A stretch of 64,000 nucleotides of DNA from Natronospira elongata (GCF_034931365.1 NZ_JAYGII010000002.1:161357-225356), one strand, 5' to 3'. Numbered from the stretch's first letter, positions 17,504 through 26,995 are shown. The notes: generated by a model from the letters alone, not told the origin. Translations and numbers: made by a program.

Positions 17504-19426
17504 ATGCTTCAGTCCATCAGAGATAATATTACCGGCTGGATTGCCTGGGTTGTGGTCATTCTTCTCAGCATCCCCTTCGCCCTGTTTGGGATTAACACCT
17601 ACTTCGAAGGGCGATTCACCAACGCTGTGGCCACGGTCAATGGCGAGGAGATCCCCAACCAGCGCTTCCGGGATCGCTACCAGAATCAGTTCCAGCAACT
17701 GCGGCAGATGTTCGGGGACCAGTTCGATCCAGAGATGATCGATGAATCCCGCCTGCGCCGTCAGGTCCTGGATCAAATGATTCAGGAAGAGCTTCTGATT
17801 CAGCGTGCCGAGGATCAGCGTTTTCGTGCCGACGAGCGCGAAGTGATTGAACAGATCCGTTCCATCCAGGCTTTCCATGTGGATGGCGAATTCTCGATGG
17901 AGCGTTATCGCACTCTGTTGCGGGCACAGAATATGACTCCGTCACAGCTGGAGCAGAACCTGACTCGGGAGCTCAAGGGTCAGTATCTTCAGAGCGCCGT
18001 TTCTCGTTCGACCTTTGTGACCGATCAGGAAATTGAGCGCATGGCGCGTCTGGAAGCCCAGCGCCGCATCTTCGACGAAATCAGTATTGCTCCCGCCGAC
18101 TTCATTGATCGGGTCGATGTCAGCGACGATGAGGTCGAGGAATGGTACGAGACCCATGCTGATCGCTACATGACAGCCGAACAGGTGGATCTGCGCTACA
18201 TCAAGCTGTCCATGGCCGAGGTTCGCGAGCGTATCGAGATCGGTGAGGAAGAGCTGCGTGAGGCCTGGGAGCGTGACCGGGAGCGTTACCTGGAGGACGA
18301 GGAGCGCTATGCCCGTCACATCCTGATTCGCATGGATGACGATGAATCCGCCGCCCGAGAGAAGATCGAGTCCTTGCGGCAGCGTCTGGCCGATGGTGAA
18401 TCCTTCGAGGACCTGGCCCGCGAGTACTCTGACGATACCCTTTCCGGCGAGGAGGGTGGCAGCCTTGGCTGGGTCTTGCCCGGCGACATGGTTGACGCTG
18501 TCGATGAAGTGATTTTCACCCTGGAAGCGGGCGAAGTCAGTGAAGTGGTGGAGAGTGAGTTCGGTTTGCACCTGGTTCGGGTGGATGAGATCGAAACGCC
18601 GGAACCGCTGCCTTTCGAAGAAGCCCGTGACGAGCTGCTTGCTGATCTGCGCCAGACCGAAGCCGAGCGTCGCTTCTTCGATCTGCGCGAAACCATGGCA
18701 GATGAGGCCTTTACCAACCCGGATGCCCTGGAGCCCATTGCCGATATCCTTGACCTGGATATTCGGACGGTCGAGGACGTGACCCGGGATGAGGGTGAGG
18801 GCATTGCCGGCCATTCCCGTGTTCGTCAGGAAGCCTTCAGCGCCATGGTGCTGGACGAGGCGCTCAACAGTGATCCCATTGAACTGGATGACGACACGGT
18901 CGTGGTGCTCCGGGTAGTGGATCATCGTCCGGCCGAGCAGCGGCCACTGGAAGCTGTGGCCGACCAGATTCGCGAGGAAGTTCGTCAGGACAAGGCAACG
19001 CGGGAAGCCCGTGCCCTGGCCGAACGTTTGCGTGAACGGGCGGGCGAGGGTGAGTCCTTCCTGGATCTTGCCGAAGAAGCGGACCTGCCGATTCGTGAAG
19101 CGCGCAACGTCAGTCGCGACGAGCCCGATATGGATCGCATGCTTTCCCAGGCCCTTTTCCGGATGCCGCGGCCCGAGAACGGCCCGGTGACCGAGATCAT
19201 CGAGAAGCAGGACGGCAGTCTTGCCCTGGTTGCTTTGCGCAGCGTGGAAAGCCCGACCCTGGATATGGACGCGGATGAACGCCATGATCGTCGCAATGCG
19301 GTGCGTAGCAGCCTGATGCAGGCTGAATTCAATGCCTATGTCCGCGAGCTGCGCCGCAATTCTGACGTCGAGGTTCTGCTCGACGATGAAGAGGAAGAAC
19401 GGCGCTTGCAGGAAGATCGCATATAA
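17504..19426 (+). CDS. ppiD: Periplasmic folding factor PpiD
   Basis: A 640-residue inner-membrane-anchored periplasmic chaperone. It begins with a short cytosolic end and one membrane helix (about 13-36, GWIAWVVVILLSIPFALFG). A SurA-like chaperone domain follows, then one parvulin domain at about 265-365 (YARHILIRMDDDE, GGSLGWVLPGDM, FGLHLVRVDEIE), and a long acidic C-terminal chaperone region. ATG 17504 is chosen because PpiD homologues begin MLQSIRDN; an in-frame ATG at 17411 would add 31 residues that do not look like coding sequence. Its place after hupB is conserved in gammaproteobacteria. Confidence 0.95.
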   Translation: MLQSIRDNITGWIAWVVVILLSIPFALFGINTYFEGRFTNAVATVNGEEIPNQRFRDRYQNQFQQLRQMFGDQFDPEMIDESRLRRQVLDQMIQEELLIQRAEDQRFRADEREVIEQIRSIQAFHVDGEFSMERYRTLLRAQNMTPSQLEQNLTRELKGQYLQSAVSRSTFVTDQEIERMARLEAQRRIFDEISIAPADFIDRVDVSDDEVEEWYETHADRYMTAEQVDLRYIKLSMAEVRERIEIGEEELREAWERDRERYLEDEERYARHILIRMDDDESAAREKIESLRQRLADGESFEDLAREYSDDTLSGEEGGSLGWVLPGDMVDAVDEVIFTLEAGEVSEVVESEFGLHLVRVDEIETPEPLPFEEARDELLADLRQTEAERRFFDLRETMADEAFTNPDALEPIADILDLDIRTVEDVTRDEGEGIAGHSRVRQEAFSAMVLDEALNSDPIELDDDTVVVLRVVDHRPAEQRPLEAVADQIREEVRQDKATREARALAERLRERAGEGESFLDLAEEADLPIREARNVSRDEPDMDRMLSQALFRMPRPENGPVTEIIEKQDGSLALVALRSVESPTLDMDADERHDRRNAVRSSLMQAEFNAYVRELRRNSDVEVLLDDEEEERRLQEDRI

Positions 19427-19443
19427 GCAAGGGTTTAGGCGGT

Positions 19444-19480
19444 GAGCGGCCGTCATCCACTGGATGACGGCTCGCTTTTT
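19444..19480 (+). terminator. Terminator after ppiD
   Basis: CCGTCATC and GATGACGG pair around a five-base loop, with extra GAG/CTC pairing outside, followed by five T residues at 19476-19480. Confidence 0.85.
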
Positions 19481-19572
19481 CTGCTCACAGGCGGGGCGCG
19501 GAAGGTCCACGGTCTGACCTGTACAGTATGGCCCGCCAGACACCATACCCCCGAACCCGACGGGAGACCGGC

Positions 19573-20868
19573 ATGCCGAAGATCAAGCTTCACTGGCAGA
19601 TCCTGATCGCCATCGCCGTGGCCATCATTGCGGGCCTGATTACCGGCCATCCGGACGATACCACCCTCGGCGCACGAGCCATGGGGGTCTACGATTTTCT
19701 TGGCACCCTGTTTATCAGCGCCCTGCTGATGATCATCGTTCCCCTGATTGTTTCCTCCATCATCATTGGCATTGCCGGCATCGCCCGGGAAGGTCGACTG
19801 GGTGCCCTGGGAGGAAAGACACTGGGCTTTTACATTGGTACCGGCCTGGTCGCCGTCCTTGTGGGTCTGGTTGCAGTCAATCTTTCCCAGCCCGGTTTTA
19901 TCAACGGAGAGCCGGCGGGCGATCGTTTGGCCCTGGATCGCGATGCCGATGAAGTGGTCGAGCAGGTCGGTGAGGGTGGCCCTGGCGAATTGGTAGCCAT
20001 CTTCCACCGCATGATCCCTGAGAATGTGGTGGATGCGGCAGCGAATAACGAGCTCCTGGGCCTGATCTTTTTCGCTCTGCTGTTCGGTTATTTCATGACC
20101 CGGGTGAAGAAGGAAAACGCCGATACCCTCTACAGCTTCTGGGATGGGATCTTCGAGGTCATGATGAAGATTACCCATCTGGTGATGCTGTTCGCCCCCC
20201 TGGGGGTTTTCGGCCTGGTAGCCAAGGTGGCCGCCGAAACCGGTGTGGATGCGGCCGGGCCCCTGCTGGTCTTTGCGATCACGGTGGTGGTGGCCCTCGC
20301 CATTCACGTCCTCCTGGTCATGCCGCTCATGGTGCGGGTCATTACCGGCTACAATCCCTACCGCCTGTTCCGGGCCATGGGGCCGGCCCTGCTGACGGCT
20401 TTCTCGACCGCGTCCTCAATGGCCACCTTGCCCATCACCATGGACTGCGTGCGCAAGAACGCCAAGGTCTCGCAGAAGACCAGCAGCTTTGTGTTGCCCC
20501 TGGGTGCGACGGTGAACATGAATGGCACCGCACTCTACGAGTGTGTTGCCGCGATTTTCATCGCCCAGGCCTACGGTCTCGAGCTGACCTTTGGTGTGCA
20601 GTTCACCATCGTGGTTGCGGCCCTGGTCACTTCCATCGGCGTGGCTGGCGTACCCATGGCCTCCATGGTCGCCATCGGCATCATCCTTACCGCCGTCGGC
20701 CTGCCTCTGGAGGCCCTCGGCCTGCTGTTCGTCTTCGACCGCATCCTGGATATGCTGCGAACAGCCACCAACGTCTACGGCGATGGTGTCTGCTCGGTCA
20801 TCGTGGCCCATCTGGAAGGCGAAAAGGATCTGTTGCCCTCCGGCAAGATGGAGAAGGCGAATATCTGA
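19573..20868 (+). CDS. Dicarboxylate/amino acid:cation symporter (DAACS family)
   Basis: A 431-residue inner-membrane secondary transporter coupling Na+ or H+ to uptake of dicarboxylates or acidic/neutral amino acids. Family marks are the serine-rich re-entrant loop STASSMATLPIT, the NMNGTALYE motif and the final DRILDMLRTATNVYGD. About eight membrane segments plus hairpins are visible. A charged acidic insert at about 115-145 lies in an exposed loop. GGAG at 19563-19566, six bases upstream, supports ATG 19573 over an in-frame ATG at 19528. Exact substrate cannot be read from sequence. Confidence 0.92.
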   Translation: MPKIKLHWQILIAIAVAIIAGLITGHPDDTTLGARAMGVYDFLGTLFISALLMIIVPLIVSSIIIGIAGIAREGRLGALGGKTLGFYIGTGLVAVLVGLVAVNLSQPGFINGEPAGDRLALDRDADEVVEQVGEGGPGELVAIFHRMIPENVVDAAANNELLGLIFFALLFGYFMTRVKKENADTLYSFWDGIFEVMMKITHLVMLFAPLGVFGLVAKVAAETGVDAAGPLLVFAITVVVALAIHVLLVMPLMVRVITGYNPYRLFRAMGPALLTAFSTASSMATLPITMDCVRKNAKVSQKTSSFVLPLGATVNMNGTALYECVAAIFIAQAYGLELTFGVQFTIVVAALVTSIGVAGVPMASMVAIGIILTAVGLPLEALGLLFVFDRILDMLRTATNVYGDGVCSVIVAHLEGEKDLLPSGKMEKANI

Positions 20869-20926
20869 GCTACGAGCTACGAGCAAAAAAGCCGGCGCAT
20901 AGCGCCGGCTTTTTTGCTCGTAGCTC
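20867..20926. repeat. GAGCTAC repeats feeding a 25-bp bidirectional terminator
   Basis: From the stop codon, the 7-mer GAGCTAC is repeated and runs into a perfect inverted repeat with arms 20874-20898 and 20902-20926 and a three-base loop. The inner stem GCCGGCGC/GCGCCGGC is flanked by AAAAAA and TTTTTT, so it can terminate the symporter transcript and the convergent fabI transcript. A related GAGCTAC array lies at 29488-29509, again starting at a stop codon. Confidence 0.85.
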
Positions 20927-20953
20927 GCAGCTGAACGACTGAGGGCTCCGCCC

Positions 20954-21739
20954 TCAGTCGTTCAAAGTCATGCCCATCATGCTGTAGCCATTGTCCACAT
21001 GGACAATCTCCCCGGTGATCCCCGAGGCCAGGTCGGAGCACAGGAATGCGGCGGTGTTGCCCACTTCCTCAATGGTCACATTGCGGTTGAGCGGGGTGAT
21101 GCGCTTGACGTGGTCCAGCATGCTGCGGAAGTTGCTGATGCCGGCGGCCGCCAGGGTCTTGATGGGGCCGGCGGAGATGCCGTTGACTCGGGCGCCGTCG
21201 GCGCCAAGGTCTGCAGCCATGAAGCGCACATTGGCTTCCAGGCTGGCCTTGGCCACGCCCATGACGTTGTAGTTGGGAATGGCCCGCTCAGCGCCCAGAT
21301 AGCTCATGGTCAGCAGGGCGGCGTTGCGGCCTTCCATCATCGGCCGACCGGCCTTGGCCAGGGCGGCAAAGCTGTAGGCGCTGATGTCGTGGGAGATCGC
21401 GAAGTTCTCGCGGGTCACGCTCTCCAGATAACCGCCCTGCAGGGCCTCGCGAGGCGCGAAGGCGACACTGTGAACCAGGATGTCGAGGCCATCCCAGGCC
21501 TTGCCGAGACCATCAAAGACCGCCTGGATTTCCTCGTCACTGGTGACGTCGCAGGGGAAGCACAGCTCGGAGCCGAATTCGGCTGCCATCTTCTCCACCC
21601 TCGGCTTGAGCTTCTCGTTCTGGTAAGTGAAGGCCAGTTCTGCCCCCTGTTGGTGCATGGCCTGAGCGATGCCGTAGGCGATGGAGCGGTTGCTGGCCAG
21701 TCCCACCACCAGCGCTTTCTTGCCTTTGAGAAATGCCAT
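20954..21739 (-). CDS. fabI: Enoyl-ACP reductase (NADH), FabI type
   Basis: A 261-residue enzyme for the last reduction of each fatty-acid elongation cycle. It has the FabI-type divergent nucleotide motif (GLASNRSIAYGIA), and the catalytic Tyr-x6-Lys in YNVMGVAKASLEANVRF. ISAGPIKTLAAAGI and the terminal HVDNGYSMMGM are family signatures. It is the usual triclosan-sensitive type by pattern. It is convergent with the symporter gene and shares its bidirectional terminator. Confidence 0.97.
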   Translation of the reverse strand: MAFLKGKKALVVGLASNRSIAYGIAQAMHQQGAELAFTYQNEKLKPRVEKMAAEFGSELCFPCDVTSDEEIQAVFDGLGKAWDGLDILVHSVAFAPREALQGGYLESVTRENFAISHDISAYSFAALAKAGRPMMEGRNAALLTMSYLGAERAIPNYNVMGVAKASLEANVRFMAADLGADGARVNGISAGPIKTLAAAGISNFRSMLDHVKRITPLNRNVTIEEVGNTAAFLCSDLASGITGEIVHVDNGYSMMGMTLND

Positions 21740-21775
21740 CTCGAATCTCCCCTTGGGATACGTTCCAGAATCAAT

Positions 21776-21796
21776 GAGCCCCGCTCTGCGGGGCTC
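21776..21796. other. Short hairpin between mltD and fabI
   Basis: GAGCCCCGC and GCGGGGCTC form a 9-bp stem with a three-base loop in the 128-base gap downstream of mltD and upstream of fabI. No T tract follows on either strand. It may mark the mltD mRNA end. Confidence 0.4.
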
Positions 21797-21867
21797 GCAA
21801 GTCGATGCAGGGAATCTTACCGGCCAGCGGCCTTCTGGGCCAGTTCAGCGACCTGACCGAGGTCGGC

Positions 21868-23568
21868 TCAGCTCCCGGATGTATTGGTTACGTCCACGAT
21901 GATGGTCAACTGCTGGCCCGGCTGAAGGTAGTCATCCGCGGACAGGCTGTTCCAGCGCAGCAGGTCGTTGACGCTTACACCGAAACGACTGGCGATGCGG
22001 GCCAGGGAATCGCCGCTGCGCACCCGGTAGTTCACTCGCCGTTCCCGGTCGGTGGGGCCGGCCCGGAGGGGGCTGGCGATGCGCGCATTATCGGCGTCTT
22101 CCACCCAGACCGCCAGGGATTGTCCGGCGCGCAGGGTGTCGCCTGGGGCCATGCCGTTCCACTGGGCCAGCTGGCGGACGCCCACATCATAGCGCTGGGC
22201 GATGGACCAGAAGGATTCCCCCGGCTGGACCTGATGGCTGACCTGTTCCCGATCGCCACGCTGGGTGTTCTGAATCCGTGCCAGGCGCTGACTGACGCTG
22301 CCGGAATAGCTGTCCGCCGAGGCCATGGAGCGGGGCACCAGGAGGTGGTGACCGGCACGAATCACATTGCCGCGCAGCTCATTGACGTCCTGGAGCAGTT
22401 CAACTGTGGTGTTGTACTGCCGGGCAATACTGATCAAGCTCTCACCCGGCTGGATCTGGTGGCGGTGCCAGGCCAGGCGGTCATCCGGGTCCAGTTCCGC
22501 GAGCGCCTCCTCGAGCTGTGTCTTGCGGTCGATGGGCACCACCAGGCGATGGGGACCATCCGGATCGGTGGCCCAGCGATTGAAGGCGGCATTGAGACGG
22601 TAGATGTCGTCGATCTCCAGGTTGGCCAGTTCCGCGGCCAGGGCAAGATCGATCTGCCCGTCCAGCTCCACCACGGCAATGCGCGGCTCGTTGTCGATGT
22701 CGGGCAGGTTAATGCCGTAGGCCTCGGGTTGTTGAATCACGTCCCGCAATGCCAGGACCTTGGGTACATAGTGCATGGTTTCCCGAGGCAGGCGCAGGCT
22801 CCAGTAGTCCTGGTCGGCGCCCCGCTGCCGGTTGCGGCGCATGGCCCGGGAGACATTGCCGCCGCCGGCATTGTAGGCCGCCAGCGCCAGCTCCCAGTCG
22901 CCGCCGAAGCGGTCGGCCAGGGATTCCAGATAGGTCAGGGCGGCATCGGTGGCGGCTATGAAATCCCGTCGGCCGTCATACCACCAGTTCTGCTTCAGAC
23001 CGAAATGGCGCCCGGTGGACGGAATGAACTGCCACATGCCCGCAGCCCGTCCGTGGGAATAGGCAAAGGGGTCATAGGCGCTTTCCACGATCGGCACCAG
23101 GGCCATTTCCATGGGTAGGCCCCGTTCTTCGATTTCGTCGAGAATATGTGTTAGAAAGGGCTCCGCCCGGCGGGCGACGCGATCCAGATAGCCCGGATGC
23201 CGTTCATGCCAGCGGATCTGGGGTTCGATCCGCGGATGCTGGCGTTCCTCCATGGCAAAGCCCCGCCGCATCCGCTCCCAGACATCGGCGGGTTCCGAGT
23301 CCTGTTCGGATTCCGCCTCCACCAGGTGGGTGGCATGATCGCGCCAGTCCAGTTCAAAGTCCGTATTCAAGGTCTGGCGATAGGCATCCCCTTCCAGCTC
23401 AGGGACCAGGCCCACTTCCGGGGTGGTGGGGTCCGCTTCGTACTCCTGATCCATCCACGGCATGGTGCCGCAGCCGGCGATGATCAGGGGGAGCAGGGGG
23501 ATCAGGGCATGTTGCAATCGTCCCCGGCGCGGCAGCCGGGCGTGCTGATCAATGGCTTTGCCTGTCAT
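21868..23568 (-). CDS. mltD: Membrane-bound lytic transglycosylase D with three LysM repeats
   Basis: A 566-residue peptidoglycan lytic transglycosylase. A lipobox (LIIAGC, Cys about residue 33) after an unusually long basic n-region predicts a lipoprotein. The SLT domain is at about 130-280 with catalytic Glu in PIVESAYDPFAYSHG and GMWQFIPSTGRHFGL. Three LysM cell-wall-binding repeats follow at about 385-430, 450-495 and 515-560. E. coli MltD has two LysM repeats; three occur in some relatives. It lies 27 bases downstream of gloB and is probably cotranscribed; the same pair is adjacent in E. coli relatives. Confidence 0.95.
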   Translation of the reverse strand: MTGKAIDQHARLPRRGRLQHALIPLLPLIIAGCGTMPWMDQEYEADPTTPEVGLVPELEGDAYRQTLNTDFELDWRDHATHLVEAESEQDSEPADVWERMRRGFAMEERQHPRIEPQIRWHERHPGYLDRVARRAEPFLTHILDEIEERGLPMEMALVPIVESAYDPFAYSHGRAAGMWQFIPSTGRHFGLKQNWWYDGRRDFIAATDAALTYLESLADRFGGDWELALAAYNAGGGNVSRAMRRNRQRGADQDYWSLRLPRETMHYVPKVLALRDVIQQPEAYGINLPDIDNEPRIAVVELDGQIDLALAAELANLEIDDIYRLNAAFNRWATDPDGPHRLVVPIDRKTQLEEALAELDPDDRLAWHRHQIQPGESLISIARQYNTTVELLQDVNELRGNVIRAGHHLLVPRSMASADSYSGSVSQRLARIQNTQRGDREQVSHQVQPGESFWSIAQRYDVGVRQLAQWNGMAPGDTLRAGQSLAVWVEDADNARIASPLRAGPTDRERRVNYRVRSGDSLARIASRFGVSVNDLLRWNSLSADDYLQPGQQLTIIVDVTNTSGS

Positions 23569-23595
23569 TGATTCGGTCTCTGTTTGGTTGCTTCT

Positions 23596-24366
23596 TCAGA
23601 AGCCGTCTTTCCAGTCACGAATGACTGAAAACACGTCCTCCGGGCTGTTCAGTTCCCTGCCGGCCCGCCGGCTGGCGCTCTCGCGCACGCTGGCTTCCCG
23701 GCAGCGCAGGAATACGTTGTAGTCTCGCTCCATTGCCAGGCTCGTTGGCAGCGATGGCAGGCCATCAGCGAGACGCGCCTCGGCCCGCTCTCGGACCTGT
23801 GCAATGGCTTCATTGTCCGGCTCCACCGCGTGGCAGAAGTCCAGATTCTTGAGGGTGTACTCATGCCCGCAGTAAAGCTCGGTCTCAGCGGGCAGGTTGG
23901 CCAGCCGGTCCAGTGATGCCAGCATTTGCGGCGCCGTACCCTCGAACATGCGTCCACAGCCACCGGCGAACAAGGTGTCACCGCTCAAAAGCAGGCCATG
24001 CCCATGGTAGGCAATATGGCCCAGGGTGTGGCCGGGAATGGCCAGCACATCGAATTCCAGCCCCAGGCCGGGCAATTCCACCCGATCACCGTCGGCCAGG
24101 GCGTGGCTGCGCGCCGGAACGGGTTCATCGCGCGGGCCATAGACAGGCACCGGCCAATGCTCGAGCAGCGCTTCGATGCCGTTCACATGGTCCCAATGTC
24201 GGTGGGTAACCAGGATTGCCTCAGGGGTGAGGCCGCGAGTGGTCAGCGCTTCTCGAACCGGGGCTGCCTCGCCAGGGTCCACCACGGCGACCCGGTCGGG
24301 CTGTTCACCGTGGAGCAGCCACACGAAATTGTCTCTCAGGACCGGAACGACGCTCACTTCTGGCAT
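23596..24366 (-). CDS. gloB: Hydroxyacylglutathione hydrolase (glyoxalase II)
   Basis: A 256-residue metallo-beta-lactamase-fold enzyme that hydrolyses S-lactoylglutathione in methylglyoxal detoxification. The binuclear metal motif THRHWDH is present, followed by metal-binding His in IPGHTLGHI, Asp in LLSGDTLFAGGCGR and His in YCGHEYTLKN. The C-terminal substrate-binding helices are complete. It is divergent from the methyltransferase gene, an arrangement seen widely in gammaproteobacteria. Confidence 0.96.
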   Translation of the reverse strand: MPEVSVVPVLRDNFVWLLHGEQPDRVAVVDPGEAAPVREALTTRGLTPEAILVTHRHWDHVNGIEALLEHWPVPVYGPRDEPVPARSHALADGDRVELPGLGLEFDVLAIPGHTLGHIAYHGHGLLLSGDTLFAGGCGRMFEGTAPQMLASLDRLANLPAETELYCGHEYTLKNLDFCHAVEPDNEAIAQVRERAEARLADGLPSLPTSLAMERDYNVFLRCREASVRESASRRAGRELNSPEDVFSVIRDWKDGF

Positions 24367-24473
24367 GGCGCCTATCCTACCCGTACTGGGGAAAAGGTCA
24401 ACAAAAATAGCACCTTGGGGAAATGTTTTCGAGGCATCGCCGAGACCGGTTGGCGCCCGGGCGAGGGCCGGTT

Positions 24474-25244
24474 ATGCTGTGCCCCGGGATGCAGCGTGGG
24501 GTTACTGGCGGGATGGCGGCATCAACATCGGAATCCTGGTTCGAAACCCCCCTGGCCCGGGCCACCCTGGCATGCGAACGGCTGCTCGCGGGGCGGCTCA
24601 CCGAGCGCCTTTTTGGGGGGCGGCTGCTGCAGCTGGGACACTGGAGCGAGATGTCGGCCCTGCTGGAGCACTGTCGGGTCAATCGTCGACTGGTAGTGGA
24701 TGCCGCCGCACCGGCGGACATTGTCGCTGATCTTGCGGCATTGCCCGTTGCCAGCGGCAGTATCGACGTGGTCGTCATGCCGCACACCCTGGAGTTCGCG
24801 GCCAACCCCCACGCCAGCCTGCGGGAGGCGGATCGGGTGCTGGCCCACGGCGGACATATTTTCATGCTGGGTTTCAGTCGCTACAGCCTCTGGGGCTTTC
24901 GGGAACTGCTTCGCCGCCCGCCCTATGGCAATGGAGCACGACTGCTGGCAGAACATCGCATCGGCGACTGGATGCAGCTGTTGGGTTTCGAGCTGCTGGC
25001 AATGGAGCGCTATTTTTATCGTCTGCCCATCAATCAGCCCTGGCTCATTCGTCGTAGCCGCTGGTTGGAGCAGTGGGGGCGTTCGCGATTGCCCGGGCCC
25101 TGGCCGGCAGCCGCCTGGGCCGCGGTTTTCCGTAAACAGCCCCCGGGCGCGACCCCCATCAGCCCTCACTGGTATGGTCGCCGCCCCGTCATCCGGCCGG
25201 GTACCGTCCCCGGCGGACTGAGTCATAACCGAAAGAGGAGCTGA
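24474..25244 (+). CDS. SAM-dependent methyltransferase-like protein
   Basis: A predicted class I methyltransferase of 256 residues. The Rossmann core is degenerate: the usual G-rich motif I is replaced by LQLGHWSEMS, while motifs resembling II-IV remain (DLAALPVASGSIDVVVMPHTLEF, and LREADRVLAHGGHIFMLGFS). This pattern is the gammaproteobacterial family next to gloB and rnhA (YafS-like); its substrate is unknown. ATG 24474 has GAGGG six bases upstream; ATG 24513 (243 residues) is an alternative that fits the start of the conserved part. Its stop lies two bases before the rnhA start. Confidence 0.85.
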   Translation: MLCPGMQRGVTGGMAASTSESWFETPLARATLACERLLAGRLTERLFGGRLLQLGHWSEMSALLEHCRVNRRLVVDAAAPADIVADLAALPVASGSIDVVVMPHTLEFAANPHASLREADRVLAHGGHIFMLGFSRYSLWGFRELLRRPPYGNGARLLAEHRIGDWMQLLGFELLAMERYFYRLPINQPWLIRRSRWLEQWGRSRLPGPWPAAAWAAVFRKQPPGATPISPHWYGRRPVIRPGTVPGGLSHNRKRS

Positions 25245-25246
25245 AT

Positions 25247-25699
25247 TTGTCTTCCAATGTCGTCACCGCCTACACCGATGGCGCCTGCCGGGGAAATCCC
25301 GGTCCGGGCGGCTGGGGTGTGGTGCTGGAATGGAATGGCCACCGCCGGGAACTCAAGGGGGGCGAAGCCGAAACCACCAACAATCGCATGGAGCTCAGGG
25401 CGGCCATTGAAGCCTTGACCGCCCTGAAACGTCGTTGTCGCGTGGATATCCATACCGACTCGGAGTACGTTCGCAAGGGCATTACCACCTGGATGGATGG
25501 CTGGAAACGAAACAACTGGAAAACCGCCAGCAAGAAACCCGTCAAGAATCGTGAGCTGTGGGAGGCCCTGGACCAACTGCGCAACAAGCACGATGTGCGC
25601 TGGTACTGGGTCAAGGGGCATTCGGGGCACCCGGGCAATGAACGGGCGGATGCCTTGGCCAATGAAGGCATTGATGAATTGCAGGCCGCGGGCCATTGA
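25247..25699 (+). CDS. rnhA: Ribonuclease HI
   Basis: A 150-residue endonuclease for RNA in RNA-DNA hybrids. The catalytic acids lie in YTDGACRGNPG, the Glu of NNRMELRAAIEAL, HTDSEYV and the late NERADALAN. It starts with TTG, supported by AGAGGAG ending seven bases upstream and by the family start at this position. It is cotranscribed with the methyltransferase gene and with dnaQ, which follows after 13 bases; rnhA-dnaQ linkage is common in gammaproteobacteria, though usually divergent in E. coli. Confidence 0.97.
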   Translation: MSSNVVTAYTDGACRGNPGPGGWGVVLEWNGHRRELKGGEAETTNNRMELRAAIEALTALKRRCRVDIHTDSEYVRKGITTWMDGWKRNNWKTASKKPVKNRELWEALDQLRNKHDVRWYWVKGHSGHPGNERADALANEGIDELQAAGH

Positions 25700-25712
25700 A
25701 CGAGGTTAAGAC

Positions 25713-26459
25713 ATGACAAGACAGATTGTCCTGGATACGGAAACCACCGGTATTGAAACCAGTGACGGCCATCGCATCATCGAAATTGGCTGTGTGGAGA
25801 TGGTCAACCGCCGCCTCACCGGCCGCAATTTTCACCAGTATCTCAATCCGGATCGGGAAGTGGATGCCGGTGCGGTTGAAGTGCATGGCCTCAGCAATGA
25901 TTTCCTGGAAGACAAGCCGCGTTTCGAGGAAGTGGTGGATGACTTTCTCGACTTTGTTCGCGGCGCTGAGCTGGTTATTCACAATGCGCCTTTCGATGTC
26001 GGCTTCCTCGACAATGAACTGCACTTGCTCAAGCGACCGGAAAGAATTCAGGAGCTATGCGAGGTACTCGATACCCTGGTCATGGCTCGGCGCATGCATC
26101 CCGGTCAACGCAATAGCCTGGATGCCTTGTGCAAGCGCTATGAAGTAGATAACTCCAATCGAGACCTTCACGGCGCCTTACTGGATGCCGAGATCCTTGC
26201 CGATGTCTATCTGGCCATGACCGGCGGGCAGAAGACGCTGCTTCTCAATGAGGAAGAGGAAGAAGGGGGTGAGGCCGGTGGCAGCGCGTCTCGCATCCGG
26301 CGAGTCAATCGCGAGGGCCTGCAGTTGCGGGTGGTTTCTGCCACGGATGTTGAGCTGGAAGCCCACGAGCGCCGGATCCAGGCCATTCATGAAAAGAGCG
26401 GCGGTGCGGTCTGGCTGCGCCAAGGCGCTGAGAGTGCCTCGGTGGATGGAGAGACATGA
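25713..26459 (+). CDS. dnaQ: DNA polymerase III epsilon subunit (3'-5' exonuclease)
   Basis: A 248-residue proofreading exonuclease. Exo motifs are visible: LDTETTG (Exo I), HNAPFDVGFLDNEL (Exo II) and HGALLDAEILADVYL (Exo III with His and Asp). The C-terminal tail binds the alpha subunit. Its TGA overlaps the next start by four bases (ATGA), linking it to the GNAT gene. Confidence 0.97.
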   Translation: MTRQIVLDTETTGIETSDGHRIIEIGCVEMVNRRLTGRNFHQYLNPDREVDAGAVEVHGLSNDFLEDKPRFEEVVDDFLDFVRGAELVIHNAPFDVGFLDNELHLLKRPERIQELCEVLDTLVMARRMHPGQRNSLDALCKRYEVDNSNRDLHGALLDAEILADVYLAMTGGQKTLLLNEEEEEGGEAGGSASRIRRVNREGLQLRVVSATDVELEAHERRIQAIHEKSGGAVWLRQGAESASVDGET

Positions 26460-26953
26460 ATCAGGACTCTAAGGCACATCGGTTCGGCGACTATCGGATC
26501 CGGCTCTGGACAGCCGAAGATCGCGACGCGGTGGTGGCCTTGCTGGCCCAGGTTCTTGCCGAGTATGGCCTGAACTTTGAGCCAGAGGATGCCGACGAGG
26601 ATGTGGTTCATGTCCAAAAGCATTATATGGACCGGCAAGGAGAGTTCTGGCTGGTGGAAATTGACCAGCGCATTGTGGGAACGGCAGCCTTCTACCCGCT
26701 ACATGGACGGGCCGATGTGGCGGAAATCCGCAAGATGTATCTATTGCCGGAAGCCCGTGGCCAGGGGCTGGGACGCTGGCTTCTAGACTTCCTGGAGGAT
26801 CGCGCCAGGGCGCGGGGCTTCAAGTACGCGCGTCTGGAAACCGCAGCGGTGCTCAAGGAAGCCATCGCCCTGTATGAGTCCGCCGGTTACACCACGGCCC
26901 CGGACAGTGTCGCCACCCGCCGCTGTGATCGTGTCCTGATCAAAGCGCTCTAG
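26456..26953 (+). CDS. GNAT-family N-acetyltransferase
   Basis: A 165-residue acetyltransferase. The acetyl-CoA-binding motif is LPEARGQGLGRWLLDFLEDRA (Q/RxxGxG/A at ARGQGLG), followed by FKYARLETAAV and YESAGYTTA, which fit motif B of the family. It overlaps dnaQ by four bases and is translationally coupled. The substrate, small molecule or protein, cannot be told. Confidence 0.9.
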   Translation: MNQDSKAHRFGDYRIRLWTAEDRDAVVALLAQVLAEYGLNFEPEDADEDVVHVQKHYMDRQGEFWLVEIDQRIVGTAAFYPLHGRADVAEIRKMYLLPEARGQGLGRWLLDFLEDRARARGFKYARLETAAVLKEAIALYESAGYTTAPDSVATRRCDRVLIKAL

Positions 26954-26974
26954 ATTCCTGCTTGCTTGGGACCA

Positions 26975-26995
26975 CGGGGCAAGCTCGCTTCCCAC
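26975..26995. repeat. REP-like palindrome remnant
   Basis: On the minus strand the bases read GTGGGAAGCGAGCTTGCCCC. This resembles the short REP palindromes of pseudomonads (GTGGGAGCGAGCTTGCTCGC). Only one arm is present in this 111-base gap after the GNAT gene. It differs from the REP copies at 60-63 kb in its core. Confidence 0.4.

Noticed and set aside
21805..23118. A 437-codon open frame antisense to mltD
   Set aside because: No family resemblance; MltD on the other strand has complete SLT and LysM domains.
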